A DNA stretch of 64,000 nucleotides, taken from assembly GCA_029532415.1 (NCBI GenBank), contig JAQOTA010000047.1:1736001-1800000 (forward strand). Reading direction: 5' to 3'. The notes beneath the pieces were generated by a model that did no database searches, was not told where the DNA came from, and worked only from the letters and a program-made list of their open reading frames with translations. The first letter of the stretch is position 1. Every line of letters begins with the position of its first letter. This DNA is from Marasmius tenuissimus (Eukaryota; Basidiomycota; Agaricomycetes; Agaricales; Marasmiaceae). The position numbers were made by a program, and so were the translations under genes. This document shows positions 45,217 through 57,182 of this stretch, one piece after another.

Positions 45217-46303
45217 CCAGCTTGCTTCAGTCCATATAATGCACAGCAAAGGCGATAGACTTTGCCTTCCCGACCCCTAACCTTGAAACCTTCAGGTTGA
45301 TCCATATAGATCTCTTTTTTAAGTTCACCATAAAGAAAGGCGTTCTTCACATCCAATGCCTGAATGTGCCAGTTTTTGAGAGCTGCAAGTGCAAGCATCA
45401 TCTGTACAGTTTCAAACCATACAACTGGTGAGAAGATCTCATCAAAGTCAACACCTTTGACCTGAGAGAAACCCTTGCCAACAAGTCGAGCTTTCTTTCG
45501 ACTGTCTGACTTGACATCAAACACCCATCAATTTTTGACAGCCTTGCAACCTTTAGGTAGGTCAACCAATTCAAAGACCTTGCGCTTGCAAAGAGCCTCT
45601 AGTTCATCGCAGCAAGCGGCCTTCCATTCTCTCTGCTGCTTAGCTGGCAGCTTCAGTATGTCACAGAGAGTCCACTCTCAAACGTTAGACATATCGGTGA
45701 GGTCATCGTGAACGGGAACTGCCCGATTTAACAGATAAATCACGAAACCTACTCCCCCTTCCTGGGATAATTGTTGCACTAAGCTATTGGGCTGACTCCC
45801 CCTGGAGTTACACATGGTAGACAGACTGGCATGATTCGTCCCAGGAACGTTTCTAGATCTGCCTTTTCTACGAGAAGTAATAGGTTTATCCATGGGTTCT
45901 TTATCATCCGTGGCATCTCTTCATGTAGAAGTTTTCTCCATATCTCGCAGAATGTGTGAGGGGTTATTTGGGTCTTGTTGTTCACCAAATATATTATCAG
46001 GTTGCTTAGTACCCGTCCATTTCCTGCCTGAACATCTTTGCAGTGGAGACTGCTCTTGTCCACCCACTGGTGTAGGTGGCCTGGGAGGCTGGACTGGAAG
46101 ATCAGGATGTTGATGTTGATGTTCACCCTGAGGTATAGGACCATCTCCATCATTGTCATGCAGAGATTCCGATCACTTTGGAAGGTTTTCGGGAGGATAA
46201 ATATCATCATTGGACAAATCATTATCACTATCCAAAGAGAAGTTGGGATTTTCATCCAATACTGGTGGTATTTCAGGGATTTCACCCACTGGGGTAAAGC
46301 CAT
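45217..46303 (-). pseudogene. Older B-family copy, left part (pol), host of nested insertion
   Basis: Minus-strand B-family pol from within the PHGFTP codons at 46303 down to the reverse transcriptase segment ALYGLKQA near 45217, where it is cut. Its other half continues at 52241. It carries the same in-frame TGA codons as the nested B element at the four matching sites in this part. The sequence MFDVKSDSRKKARLVGKGFS is identical in both copies. Confidence 0.88.
46299..46303 (+). repeat. Target site duplication GCCAT (left)
   Basis: GCCAT directly precedes the B left LTR and is repeated at 52241-52245 directly after the right LTR. Five bases is the usual length for copia integrase. Confidence 0.9.
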
Positions 46304-46561
46304 TGTTGAATCCGGACTACCGGATATATGGACCGTTGTATCAGGCCACATCTATGCTTCAATCGTTTCACTATGATCTATGCTATTTCTAGTCACTCCC
46401 GTTATAGTAGCTACAGCCACCTCTGTATAGTATATAAGTAGCTCTGTATCTACATGCAATACCAGTACTTTTACTACTCTTGTTGCTGCCTCTAAGCCTA
46501 TCTCCAGGTGAGCTAGTCTGTCCCATGCTGCTACTGCGTGGGCAGGACCTCTGCCTCAACA
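46304..46561 (+). repeat. B 5' LTR, 258 bp
   Basis: TGTTGAATCCGGACTACC...CTCTGCCTCAACA. Differs from the right copy by CCGG/CTGG near 46319 and GCTAC/GCCAC near 46531. Confidence 0.9.
46431..46438 (+). promoter_or_regulatory. TATA box in B 5' LTR
   Basis: TATATAAG, placed as in the A-family LTRs, about 130 bases before the LTR end. Confidence 0.55.
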
Positions 46562-46574
46562 GGTTATGGGCCCC
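46562..46574 (+). other. B primer-binding site
   Basis: GGTTATGGGCCCC immediately follows the LTR; its complement contains CCCATAACC, fitting the anticodon arm of initiator tRNA-Met. Shared with A1 except for one base. Confidence 0.6.
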
Positions 46575-46889
46575 GGTGCCCTATCAATGTGCCCTGTGAT
46601 GGCAGCTCTCTAGGATGTGCACCTTTATTGTGTGCTGCCTATGATGATGCACTATTGTGGTTGCTGCACTCAATAACCATCGTGACTGCTTTATTGCTGT
46701 CGTGATGGGCAGACCGTTAACACCAGTTCTGGACCTGTGAAGTCAACATCTTCATTGATGTTTGACGATGGTGGACTGTGTCCTCAACAACGATTGATGG
46801 CTATTGCCGTTGACCGTGCAGTGATTTCCTTTATCATTGCCTATGATGATGAACATCTGCTGATCGTTGTTTTATTACTCCAGATCGCT

Positions 46890-49800
46890 ATGGCTCCTGT
46901 AATATCTACCCTTATCCCCACCGTTGAGGTCTTCAGCAGTGTCAACTGGCACAAGTGGTCCAAGGGTCTTGGTACCTATGCCATGATCAACGAGTTCTAT
47001 GACCACTACACCAATGACAATCCTGAACCTGAAGCACCCGAGAAATCTACCAAACCATCAGAACCCAAGCCAACTACTCGCACTGTCACAGTTCCTGCTT
47101 GTGAAGGAGGAGAAGCTACTCGACATACAGAGACAGTCTTCCCTACCAATGAACAGATGCAGCAGTATGGTAGGGACCTTGGACAGTACGCTAAGGATTT
47201 GGAAAGGTACGAAAAGGATCTTCTCAGGCACGAGAAGGACCATCAACGTTGGAAGAAGTATAAATTCAAGGCCATGGGTGCACTACGTGCCACCACCACC
47301 ATTGCCATGCAGAGTATTATCGAGGATGATGATAAGGCTTGGAACACTTGGGAGAAGATCAAGGCTCATTATGGTCAACAGACTTCTGTCTCTGTTTGGG
47401 CTGACTTCAAGTTGGTCATGGAGTTTTGATTGTCCCGTGGTAACCCCGTTCCCGAGATTGCCAGACTCGAACTTCTATTCAGCCAACTCTCTGAAGCTCA
47501 GATCGAACTCCCTACCCTCGTCAAAGCCATGCTCCTCCTCTCTATCATTCCACAGTCATGGGCCAACGCTCGTGAATTCGCTACCAATGGTAACTCGCCA
47601 GCTGATCTTACTTTCGAAGTGGCTCGTGATGCCGTTATTAACCACTACAAAGCTCGGAAACCCACTCCTCTCGCGGCACACATTTCTTCTGTCAAGAAGA
47701 AGGACAAGGACCTGAAGTTTAACCAACAGTCCAATCGTCCTTCATCGTCGTCTAACAATAACAACCAGTCTAATAACAACAACGACCAGAAGAAGAAGAA
47801 CAACCGATGTGGCAGGAAGAAGAAGGGTGATTCTCAGGACAACAAGGGTGACTCCTCCCACAAGGGTCATTCTCATATCGCGTCCCTCGCTCATTTGTCC
47901 ATCTCTTCACCTCCCATTGTTCCTGATACTCCATCCATTGTACATCCCATGTACCAATCCCGGGATCCACTCCACATGCAGCGTTTCTCTGGTGCTACCT
48001 CTGGTGGTACTGTTTTTGAGAATGCTCAGGCTGCTCGCAGTCTTGCCGATCGTCTTGGTGTTCCCAAGTATGCCCATGTCCTTGAACCTATGGAACAGGG
48101 ATATGTGGCTGCTTCCTCTTCCTCCCTTAAGCATCGTATTGATGGTCCCTTCTCCTCTGCTCCACCTACAAAGCGTGCTAAGAGTGTTGAGAAGGTTTAC
48201 GACCTCTATGATTCTTTCTATGAGGACTCCGACTCTGAGTGTGAGGATCGTATTGCGTTGAACGCTGTTAAAAATTCCTTGTGTACGGAGATTGTGAGTG
48301 GAAGTGCCATGGACATTGACAGTGAGATCACAGATGCCGCTGGTTTTTGCAATGATGTTGAGTATGATTCGGTCTCCATTGGATCTGAGGAATCTGATGA
48401 TGACAGGCAAGTGCCTTATCTCAGTCTTTCTTCTAACACTGATACGAACCTACAGTGTGCCGCTCTATTAGCCGCTTCTAAACGTAGTAGTTCAAGTATC
48501 GTGTTCTGTATGAAATTTGCGCAATATATTGGTGATCACTTTGCCACATGTGCGAATTGTAAAGGAAAGAAGGCGACTGGAAACTCACAAGAGTGGATCG
48601 TTGATTTGGATGCTTCATCGCACTTTACTTATGATCTCAAAGATTTTGCCGAGTATGAACCCATGAACAATGGACCGCAGCCAAACACTGCGCAGAAGGA
48701 CAACCCTATCCAAATTAAGGGGAAAGGGACTGTGTTCATTTCTCATTCTGTTGAAGGATCTGATGGTTGTATGGAGGAACACATTACGTGACTCTATCCT
48801 GTCTATTATGTTCTGCTTCTGTCAATTCGACTTCTCTTGCTTGGAGAATTCTTGCAAGGTGGTCTGCAAGTACGCGGATTGTCTAGCAAATTGGCTTTTT
48901 ATCACAAGGGTCGATGCCAATCATTGGTATTGTATCCACTTACGCCTGGTCAAACCATCTTTTGGGTTAGCTCGCAGAAAGCCTCTGCTCATAGCTTAAT
49001 GGCCAAGTCAATGATGGATAAAGTTGACTACAAGGTTCTACACAGACGTTTCGGACATTGTTCAGACAAAGCTCTGGATAAAGCTCAGAAGCATACAAAG
49101 AACTTCCCGGAATTCGACCGAAAACCAAAGAAAACCCGGTTATGCCGAGGATGTGCAGAAGGAAAGATGCACTCCAGATCGTTCCCCGACTCCGCTACCC
49201 GTGCCTCGAAACCCTTCGAGAAAATCCATTCTGACCTCAAACAATTCCCCACTGAGTCGTACCACAAATACAAATGGTATATGTTGTTTGTTGACGACTA
49301 TACTTCACATGGTTGGACAATGCTCATGCAACGCAAATCTGACTCTGTCAAGATGCTCCGTGACTTTATTGCTATGGTGAAGGTGCAATTTGGTGTTGAT
49401 ATTAAGGAATGGATGTCTGATGGAGGGGGAGAGTACAAATCGGATGCCTTCAATGATGTACTGAAGGAGCACGGTATCAAAATTCTGACCAGCATTCCAT
49501 ATACGCTGGAACAGAATGGTCGTGCAGAACAGTTCAATCAGGCCATTGTCGAGAAAGCTCAAGCTCTTTGCTTTGATGCTTGTCTTCCACCTTCTTGGTG
49601 GGAATTCTGTGTGTTGCACGCTGTTGCACTTCACAATCGGATGCCGTCCCAGCATTTACGTTGGTTGACCCCGCATGAGAAGTTGCATGGCAGTGCACCG
49701 GATGTTTCGGATCTTCGAGTCTTTGGATGTGCAGCGTATGCGTTTATTCCGGAAAAGCGTTGAGTTAACAAGTTATCTCCGCGTTCGGAACTGATGACCT

Positions 49801-51941
49801 TCATCGGTTTTCAGGAAGGCATGAAAGGATATGTCTTTATGAAGATGTCCAATAATGCTATCTTCAAAAGCGCTACTGCTCTGTTTAATGAAAACTTGTT
49901 CCCGAAGTGTTCGGATAAGAAACCTCATGGCTTTACCCCGGTGGGTGAAATCACTGAAATACCGCCGGTATTGGGTGAAAATCCCAACTTCTCTTTGGAT
50001 AGTGATGATGATTTGTATGATGACAATCTTAATCCTCCCAAAAACCTTCCAAAGTGATCAGAATCTCTGCATGACGATGATGGAGATGGTCCTGTACCTC
50101 AGGGTGAACATCAACATCAACATCCTGATCCTCCGTTCCAGCCTCCCAGGCCACCTACACCAGTGGGTGGACAAGAGCAGTCTCCGCTGCCAAGGCGTTC
50201 AGGCAGGAAACGGACGGGTACTAAGCAACCTGATAATGTTTTTGGTGAACAACAAGACCCAGATAATCCCTCGCGCATTGTGCGTGATATGGAGAAAACT
50301 TCTACATGAAGAGATGCCACGGATGATAAAGAACCCATGGATAAACCTATTACTCGTAGGAGAGGCAGACCTAAAAAGGTTCCTGGGACTAATTGTGCCA
50401 GTCTGTCTACCATGTGTAACTCCAGGGGGAGTCAGCCCAATAGCTTAGTACAACAATTATCCCAGGAAGGGGGAGTAGGTTTCGTGATTTATCTGTTAAA
50501 TCGGGCAGTTCCCGTTCACGATGACCTCACCGATATGTCTAACGTTTGAGAGTGGACTCTCTGTGACATACTGAAGCTGCCAGCTAAGCAGCAGAGAGAA
50601 TGGAAGGCCGCTTGCTGCGATGAACTAGAGGCTCTTTGCAAGCGCAAGGTCTTTGAATTGGTTGACCTACCTAAAGGTTGCAAGGCTGTCAAAAATTGAT
50701 GGGTGTTTGATGTCAAGTCAGACAGTCGAAAGAAAGCTCGACTTGTTGGCAAGGGTTTCTCTCAGGTCAAAGGTGTTGACTTTGATGAGATCTTCTCACC
50801 AGTTGTATGGTTTGAAACTGTACAGATGATGCTTGCACTTGCAGCTCTCAAAAACTGGCACATTCAGGCATTGGATGTGAAGAACGCCTTTCTTTATGGT
50901 GAACTTAAAAAAGAGATCTATATGGATCAACCTGAAGGTTTCAAGGTTAGGGGTCGGGAAGGCAAAGTCTATCGTCTTCGCCGTGCATTATATGGACTGA
51001 AGCAAGCCGCTCTTGAGTGGTGGCATGCCCTCAGCTCGTCCATGGAAGTAATCGGCTTTAAACGCTTAACTTCCGTTGCAGGTCTCTCCATCTGCAAAAA
51101 TTGTGAGACTGGTGAAGAATGTATTGCTTTGATCTATGTCGACAATGCATTATTCCTTGGACTCAACAAAGCCTTTGTCGAAAAGAAGAAAGCTGAGTTT
51201 ATGGCTCGTTGGGAGTGCCATGATTCTGGCGAAGTTAAAGAGTTCTTGCGCATGTGTATTCGTCGCAAAGGCTGTAAGATCCTTCTTGACCAGACTGAAT
51301 ACTTAAAGAAGGTCTTGAAGCGATTTGGCATGCAAAATGCAAAAGCAGCTGATACTCCTCTTCCCGCTGGCTATATTCCACAACCCAACGAAGGTCCTGT
51401 TGATCCCAAACGTCGTGCTCGATATCAATCAGTGATTGGATCGCTTCTGTATATCATGCTTGGCACTCATCCAGATATTGCCTACGCTGTTACAAAGCTC
51501 TCTCAATTCTCTGCTAATCCATCGGAGGATCACTTGAAGAAGGCGCTTTATATTTGCTACTATCTTGCAGGAACTCCAGACTATGCACTAGTCTATGATG
51601 GAGCCTCTGACAGAGGTTTACTAGCATTCACTGATTTGGATTGGGCTGCTGATCCTATCAAGCATCGGTCGATCATGGGCTATTTCTTCAAATTGGCAGG
51701 TGGCATCTTCTGTTGGCAATCACGCGCCCAGAAGACTGTTGCGCTTTCATCCACTGAAGCTGAAAAACACATTGATATTTGCTACCATTACATCCACGAA
51801 TGTGTTTCAGACCACAAGATTGATCTTTTCTTTATTGACAGTGCCTACAATCCTGCGGACATGTTTACCAAGAATTTGGGTCATGTCAAGTTCTCTGCTT
51901 TTAGAGAACATCTTGGACTTGAATTTTATTCGTCCGAATAG
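46890..51941 (+). pseudogene. B Gag-Pol frame with seven TGA stops and no frameshift
   Basis: One frame of 1684 codons from ATG (MAPVISTLIPTVEVF) to the natural stop. Domains follow A1: gag with an Asn/Lys-rich basic stretch and no zinc knuckle, protease motif DLDAS (degenerate from DSGAS), pre-integrase HRRFGH, integrase, reverse transcriptase, RNase H. TGA interrupts at 47427, 48789, 49761, 50055, 50307, 50547 and 50697. Against A1 six of these replace Arg (CGA to TGA) and one Trp (TGG to TGA). The reverse transcriptase YVDD reads YVDN, again a CpG-type change. RNase H lacks the 50 residues containing GDNQG, removed in frame at about 51764. It cannot make an active polyprotein. Confidence 0.9.
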
Positions 51942-51970
51942 ACGCTTCATGCTCTACTTGTGCCGCACTT

Positions 51971-51982
51971 AGCAAGGGGGAG
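51971..51982 (+). other. B polypurine tract
   Basis: AGCAAGGGGGAG immediately before the 3' LTR; matches the tract in A1 and in the 54.9-kb copy. Confidence 0.75.
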
Positions 51983-52240
51983 TGTTGAATCCGGACTACT
52001 GGATATATGGACCGTTGTATCAGGCCACATCTATGCTTCAATCGTTTCACTATGATCTATGCTATTTCTAGTCACTCCCGTTATAGTAGCTACAGCCACC
52101 TCTGTATAGTATATAAGTAGCTCTGTATCTACATGCAATACCAGTACTTTTACTACTCTTGTTGCTGCCTCTAAGCCTATCTCCAGGTGAGCTAGTCTGT
52201 CCCATGCTGCCACTGCGTGGGCAGGACCTCTGCCTCAACA
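51983..52240 (+). repeat. B 3' LTR, 258 bp
   Basis: Same length as the 5' LTR with two C/T differences, followed by the GCCAT duplication at 52241-52245. Confidence 0.9.
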
Positions 52241-52692
52241 GCCATGAGGTTTCTTATCAGAACACTTTGGGAACAAGTTTTCATTGAACAAAGCAGTGGC
52301 ACCTTTGAAGATAGAATGATTTGACATCTTCATGAAGACATATCCTTTCATGCCTTCCTGAAAACCAATAAAGGTCATTAGTTCTGAACGCGGAGCAAGT
52401 TTGTTCACTCAATGCTTTTCCAGAATAAACACATGTGCTGTACATCCAAAGACTTGGAGATCAGAAACATCTGGTGCACTTCCATGTAACTTCTCATGCC
52501 AGGTCAACCAGCGTAAACACTGGGACAGCATCCAATTGTGAAGTACAACGGCATGCAACACAGAATTTCCACCAAGAAGGTGGAAGACAAGCATTAAAAA
52601 AGAGCTTGAGCTTTCTCGACAATAGTCCAATTGAACCGTTTGGAAGCAGCTTCATATCCCTGTTTCATAGGCTCAAGGACATGGGCATACTA
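52241..52692 (-). pseudogene. Older B-family copy, right part (integrase joined to gag fragment)
   Basis: Continues the copy interrupted at 46303. Minus-strand reading gives the integrase end (HEKLHGSAPDVSDL) and VEKAQAL, then jumps within about 52625-52640 to a gag segment (YAHVLEPMKQGYEAAS). All of protease and most of integrase are deleted. Homology ends at 52692, leaving no LTR. It shares the in-frame TGA corresponding to B position 49761. Confidence 0.82.
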
Positions 52693-54271
52693 TAGAGTAA
52701 GTTGCGGAAATGGTCTTTGATGTTATGCAAGCGTGCCATAGTGCACCCAGGGGAAAAGCAAGCAAGGAATTGGGTTGACCTAGTACTTGCTTTTACTGGC
52801 CTCTGGACTTGATGCCGAAGTGGAAATTTTACTTTGAAAACCAGAAAATGAGCGCTCCGGAGGTGTGGATCCAAACCAGGCACTGGGCACTAAACAATAA
52901 TCGAGAAGTGATCAGAGGTGTTGCACCTTTGACATACCTCCCTCATACTTGTACATTGAGATATTGACAGTACTAAGGGTTTAAGTTGGCACTGGTATCA
53001 AATGCAGAGCTCAGCTGTACTAGAAGGCAAGGGACTAGGAAAGAAAGGAATGGCGTACTGAAGAATCAAGTAGGAGTTCTGGCTGAACAGTTGAACTATT
53101 ACCCGGTATCCAAGGTACCAGGATTGGATATAGTGGGGCGTCCATATGGATGGCAGGACGGCAGAACTATCCAAGCAACAGAAGGGATATCGACCTGGCT
53201 ATGAACAGCTGGGTAGCTCAATGAGTATAGGCATCTAGTAACACTTCAGAGGCGAGTACTTGCTTCAGACAAAGGGAGTATACACTTTGAAGGCAGACAG
53301 ACAAGAGAACCTATGACAAGTGAGAAGTCTAGAACTGGAGAATCAATGCTGCGGAGGCAGATAGGCAGAATGGAACCATCGATAGGAGAGACCCAGAAAA
53401 AAAGAATGTTAGAGAATGTCTGAGGCTTCTGAAGCAACTTTTTTGACTTTGAGGTTCAAAAGCGTAGATTAAACACAAAACTCTCCAAGTATATTCCAAA
53501 GAAGGTAGTTTATACCTCCAAGGCATGGTTTATTCGATATTTGGACAATTCGGTAGAATTAGAGCATCCTAGAGTATATAAGCAGTGGGGTTTTCATCAA
53601 GAATCACCAAGCAATCCGTACAATTAGTATTCAGAGGATACAAAGCTGTGTCACTTGTTGGGTACTAAGTTGACTTGGGAGCACTTCTGGAGAGATATTA
53701 GAACGGAATAGAACTTTGTTTGCCCAAACCTAGAAAATCCATTGAACACTTGCTTGACCTTGACTTTGCATTGTTTGTCTGCGATGCTGACTTGACTGGC
53801 TGAGCTATTGTTGAACTTCTGAAGCTAATTGGGCTGAGGATATTGTTCGCCGTTAACAGTTGGTCTTTGGTTATCGACAGACTTGATTGGAGTCTTATTG
53901 CCATTGTTTAATTTGATTGTCTTGTTGCCCCTCACTGTTCAAGTAGTTCTGAAGCTAGTAGAAGCCTGAGAACGCACTTCTGAAGCACCAAACAAACTCT
54001 ACATTCCCTGAAACAACCCATAAACCTCTCTTCCAAACCTCACTTTTGACCTCCAAACTGGTTTCAGAGGCGAAGCTACCTTAGTTGGATAGTTTCTTGA
54101 GTCAGATTTCCTTCACCCTACTATTGCAGTCTGGCTAAGAGCAGAACCTACAATCAACGCCGATCCCTGATTCCCACACCCCTCAGCTACACTCTTAAGT
54201 GTTGGGAGGATTTGACCTACAAGTTAGATTTTATTATACACCACAAGTGGCGCTTTACAGCGCGTTGCGCT
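52693..54271. other. No supported gene
   Basis: 1.6 kb between B-family pieces. Only short frames on both strands; none spliceable or recognisable. Probably degraded transposon filler. Confidence 0.35.
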
Positions 54272-54986
54272 CAGTTCCAGTCAGTAATTGGATTGCTCCC
54301 TGTACATCATACTTGGCACTCGTCCAGATGTTGCCTACACTGTTACAAAGCTTTCTCAATTCTCTGTTACTGCATTGGAGGATCACCTGAAGAAGGTGCT
54401 TTACATATCTCGCTATCTCACAGGAACTCCAGACTATGCATTAGTCTATGATGGAGCCTCTGACAGAGGTTTACTAGCATTCACTGATTTGGATTGGGCT
54501 GCTGATCCTATCAAGCATCAGTTGATCATGGGCTATTTCTTCAAGTTGGCAGGTGGCATCTTCTGTTGGCAATCACGCACCCAGAAGAGTGTTGTGCCTT
54601 CATCCACCAAAGCTGAATAGATGGTGCTATCTGACTGTAGCTGTCAGGCTGTGTGGATGCAACAGTTACTCTCTGAACTTGGGATTGATATGACTCCCAT
54701 ACCCATATGTGGAGATAATCAAGGCTCGATCCTGATTGCCTCAAACCCAGTTCAAGAACATCACACTAAACACATTGATATTTGCTACCATTACATCCGC
54801 GAATGTGTTTCAGACCACAAGATTGATCTTTTCTTTATTGACAGTGCCTACATTCCTGCGGACATGTTTACCATGAATCTAGGACATGTCAAGTTCTCTG
54901 CTTTTAGAGAACATCTTGGACTTGAATTTTATTTTGTCTGAATAGATGCTTTGTGCTCTACTTGTGCCGCACTTAGCGAGGGGGAG
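54272..54986 (+). pseudogene. B-family 3' remnant (reverse transcriptase end and RNase H)
   Basis: B homology starts abruptly near 54272 (QSVIG-like segment) and runs to the polypurine tract at 54975. It retains the RNase H part lost in B, including ICGDNQGSILIASNPVQ and KHIDICYHYIRECVSD. A TAG stop lies at 54616-54618 and a frame break near 54285. 5' truncated. Confidence 0.85.
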
Positions 54987-55249
54987 TGTTGAATCCAGAC
55001 TCCCAGGATATATGGACTGTCGTATCAGGCTGTAGTATCTATGCTTCAATCATTCTACTATGATCTATGTTATTTCCATACACTCTTGTTATAGTAGCTA
55101 CAGCCACCTCTGTATAGTATATAAGTAGATCTGTTTCTACATGCAATACCAGTACTTTTACTACTCTTGTTGCTGCCTCTTGAGCCTATCTCCAGGTGAG
55201 CTAGTCTGTTCCATGCTGCCACTGCGTGGGCAGGTCCTCTGCCTCAACA
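54987..55249 (+). repeat. B-family LTR, 263 bp
   Basis: TGTTGAATCCAGACTCCC...CTCTGCCTCAACA; clearly more diverged from the B LTRs than those are from each other, so an older insertion. Confidence 0.85.
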
Positions 55250-55258
55250 AATAAGAGT

Positions 55259-55617
55259 GTGTCATGAATTTCCCTCCTATCTTATCTTTTCTCCTTATCT
55301 TATCATTTTCCATCTTATCTATATCTTATCCCTCATATGACTCATATCTTATCATATAGACACATGGTAGATACATGAAGGGACCCACATGCTGTAGACA
55401 CATGTTGGTCCTGTTTCAGATACTGTTTCACAATGTCATACCTTGATGTCATACCTCACCGTAGACACACGCCGTAGTCCTCTCAGTAGTATATAAGAAG
55501 TAGATACTCTGCATGTATTCCCCAGTCTTGAGCTGGTTTATTCCTCACCAGTATAGAGTTCTCTATTCTTTGCCTCGTTCCCTCTTGTCTGAAAGCTTAG
55601 TGCGACGCATCACCAGG
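55259..55617 (+). repeat. Probable solo LTR, TGTCATGA type
   Basis: Starts TGTCATGAATTTCCC, has a pyrimidine-rich first half, GTATATAAGAAGTAG near 55491 and ends near GCATCACCA. Layout parallels the other LTRs; the start matches the element at 19511. No coding sequence or duplication identified; the 3' boundary is approximate. Confidence 0.4.
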
Positions 55618-55694
55618 TCAGATCTGGTGATTGCTGACAGAGTAAATCTTTAACATAAATTTGTAAATTGCATTTGATTATTGCTTGACACTGC

Positions 55695-57182
55695 TCAAAG
55701 TATACTTGCCAGGGTATCAAGCTGCAGGTTTGTCCCCTTTTCCTCATTGCCAACACTACACTCCCCCACTGAGGAACCAACTGTAACAGACAATCCTGAG
55801 TGTGTCTCAACATCTTGAGCTTGGGAATCAGTTTGAGTGGGAGTCATCTCCATTCCAGTGGTTAAATTGAATTGCCATGCCCCTACCCCTTGCAAGCTGT
55901 GGTTCTGCTGAGTGTTGAACATTTGTGAACAAACAATCATAAGTGTGGGGGCAATTCCCTATACATCAGTGCCAATTGATGAGCTGGTGCCCATATAGAC
56001 TTTGTGTCAACACTCACTGCAACTAAAGTGACTGTTGGGTCCAGATCAATTGGAACACCAATCTTACTGGAGCACTCTCTGAGACCAATGCTTGCAAAGC
56101 TAGAGATAGGGTAGAGAGCCCCAGACTCAAGGCTTTACCATTGGTTCAATTTTCATGGAACAGACCAAGCATGATAAAAACGTACATGATAGCCACAACT
56201 CTTTGATAAAGCCTTTGAGTACCACTACCAAGTGTTTTCCTTGCTTCTTTTGAGAGCCACCATATTCTTGATGCTAGAGAACAGGATAAGGAATAGCTAC
56301 TACACAGCTATTGTGTCTCTTACCAGTAAGCACTGTGATCAAAAGGTTGGTGCCTGCATGCATACCATTGTAGGCTTGGTCTAATTCGGTTCCCCAGTTG
56401 AGAAGTTTCCCTCTGGCAGGCTTCATCATACCCCTGGTCCCTCCAATATTTGAGACAGTAATTGCTACAAATCCTAGCACTAGTGAGCTGTTCAGCCATG
56501 GTATATTGACAATGGGTAAGAACATTCACAATTGATCAATGAACAGAGCACGAACAGGATCCTCATCATTTTGTTGCAATTCCAGACTACATGGTACCTG
56601 TGTAACTTTGGGAGACATGTTTCATAAGCTATATGTCAAAAACTGGGTAGAAAATAACTGTTACCAGCATTAAATCTGCAAGACAGCTGGGAAAATGGGT
56701 TTCAGGTTTGATTGTTTCTGTGTGACAGGGAAGTACTTGAGTCAGGCAGGTAATGTTACTTACTTGCAAACAACACCTAAAATGCTATAGATTGCACTTT
56801 CTCTCAATCAGTTAGAGAAAGAAATAATAAAAGAACATAGAATGAGCATACTATTCTGCAACTGGGAGCCGATCAGTACCATCCACTGAGTCCATAAAAT
56901 GACTATCATCCCCTGTTTGGAGAGCAGTGAAAATAAAACCCAGTTTGCGGATTGTGTTGTGCATGTATAAGACAATGGTTGCTGTCTCACTGGCAAACAG
57001 CAACACTGTTTTCCAGAGATACAAGCAGTGTGGTTTTGTCCCCCTCCCAGAATTGTGCCAAGATTTTGTCAGAATGTCAATGCACAATATGGAAAGAAGG
57101 ACATAGAACCCTTGAATGAGCAATCAGTCACTAGAGATCTATTATGTTGATTCAATAGCTTACCATAGGCAAGGAACATGAC
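55695..57182 (-). pseudogene. Second seven-transmembrane family gene or relic
   Basis: Blocks match the gene at 36.2-37.8 kb in order: a 19-base exon (57182-57164, MFLAYG), then GFYVLLSILCIDIL from 57110, TVLLFASETATIVLYMHNT, RYHVVWNCNK, SNIGGTRG...AGTNLLITVLTG near 56400-56330, LESGALYPIS near 56110, GIAPTLMIVCSQM near 55940, and a Gln/Thr/Ser-rich tail ending LASIL at 55695. The first coding exon was not found, and joints near 56800-56560 and 56500 shift frame. It is either a pseudogene or a gene with splicing I could not resolve. Role as for the other member: unknown serpentine membrane protein. Confidence 0.55.

Larger units (their letters stand above)
46304..52240 (+). mobile_element. 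Ty1/copia element B, complete but defective
   Basis: 5937 bases: LTR 46304-46561, primer site 46562-46574, polyprotein frame 46890-51941, polypurine tract 51971-51982, LTR 51983-52240. The LTRs are 258 bases each and differ at two positions only, both C/T. Flanked by perfect GCCAT duplications, so this is a recent, complete insertion. It sits inside an older B-family copy in the opposite orientation, within the codons for KPHGFTP. Coding capacity is destroyed by seven in-frame TGA codons and a 50-codon RNase H deletion. Confidence 0.92.

Noticed and set aside
46890..51941. TGA read as a sense codon (recoding) in the B element
   Set aside because: Six of seven TGAs replace Arg and one replaces Trp relative to A1, and TGA is the natural terminator of A1 and of host genes; CpG-type mutation explains it better.
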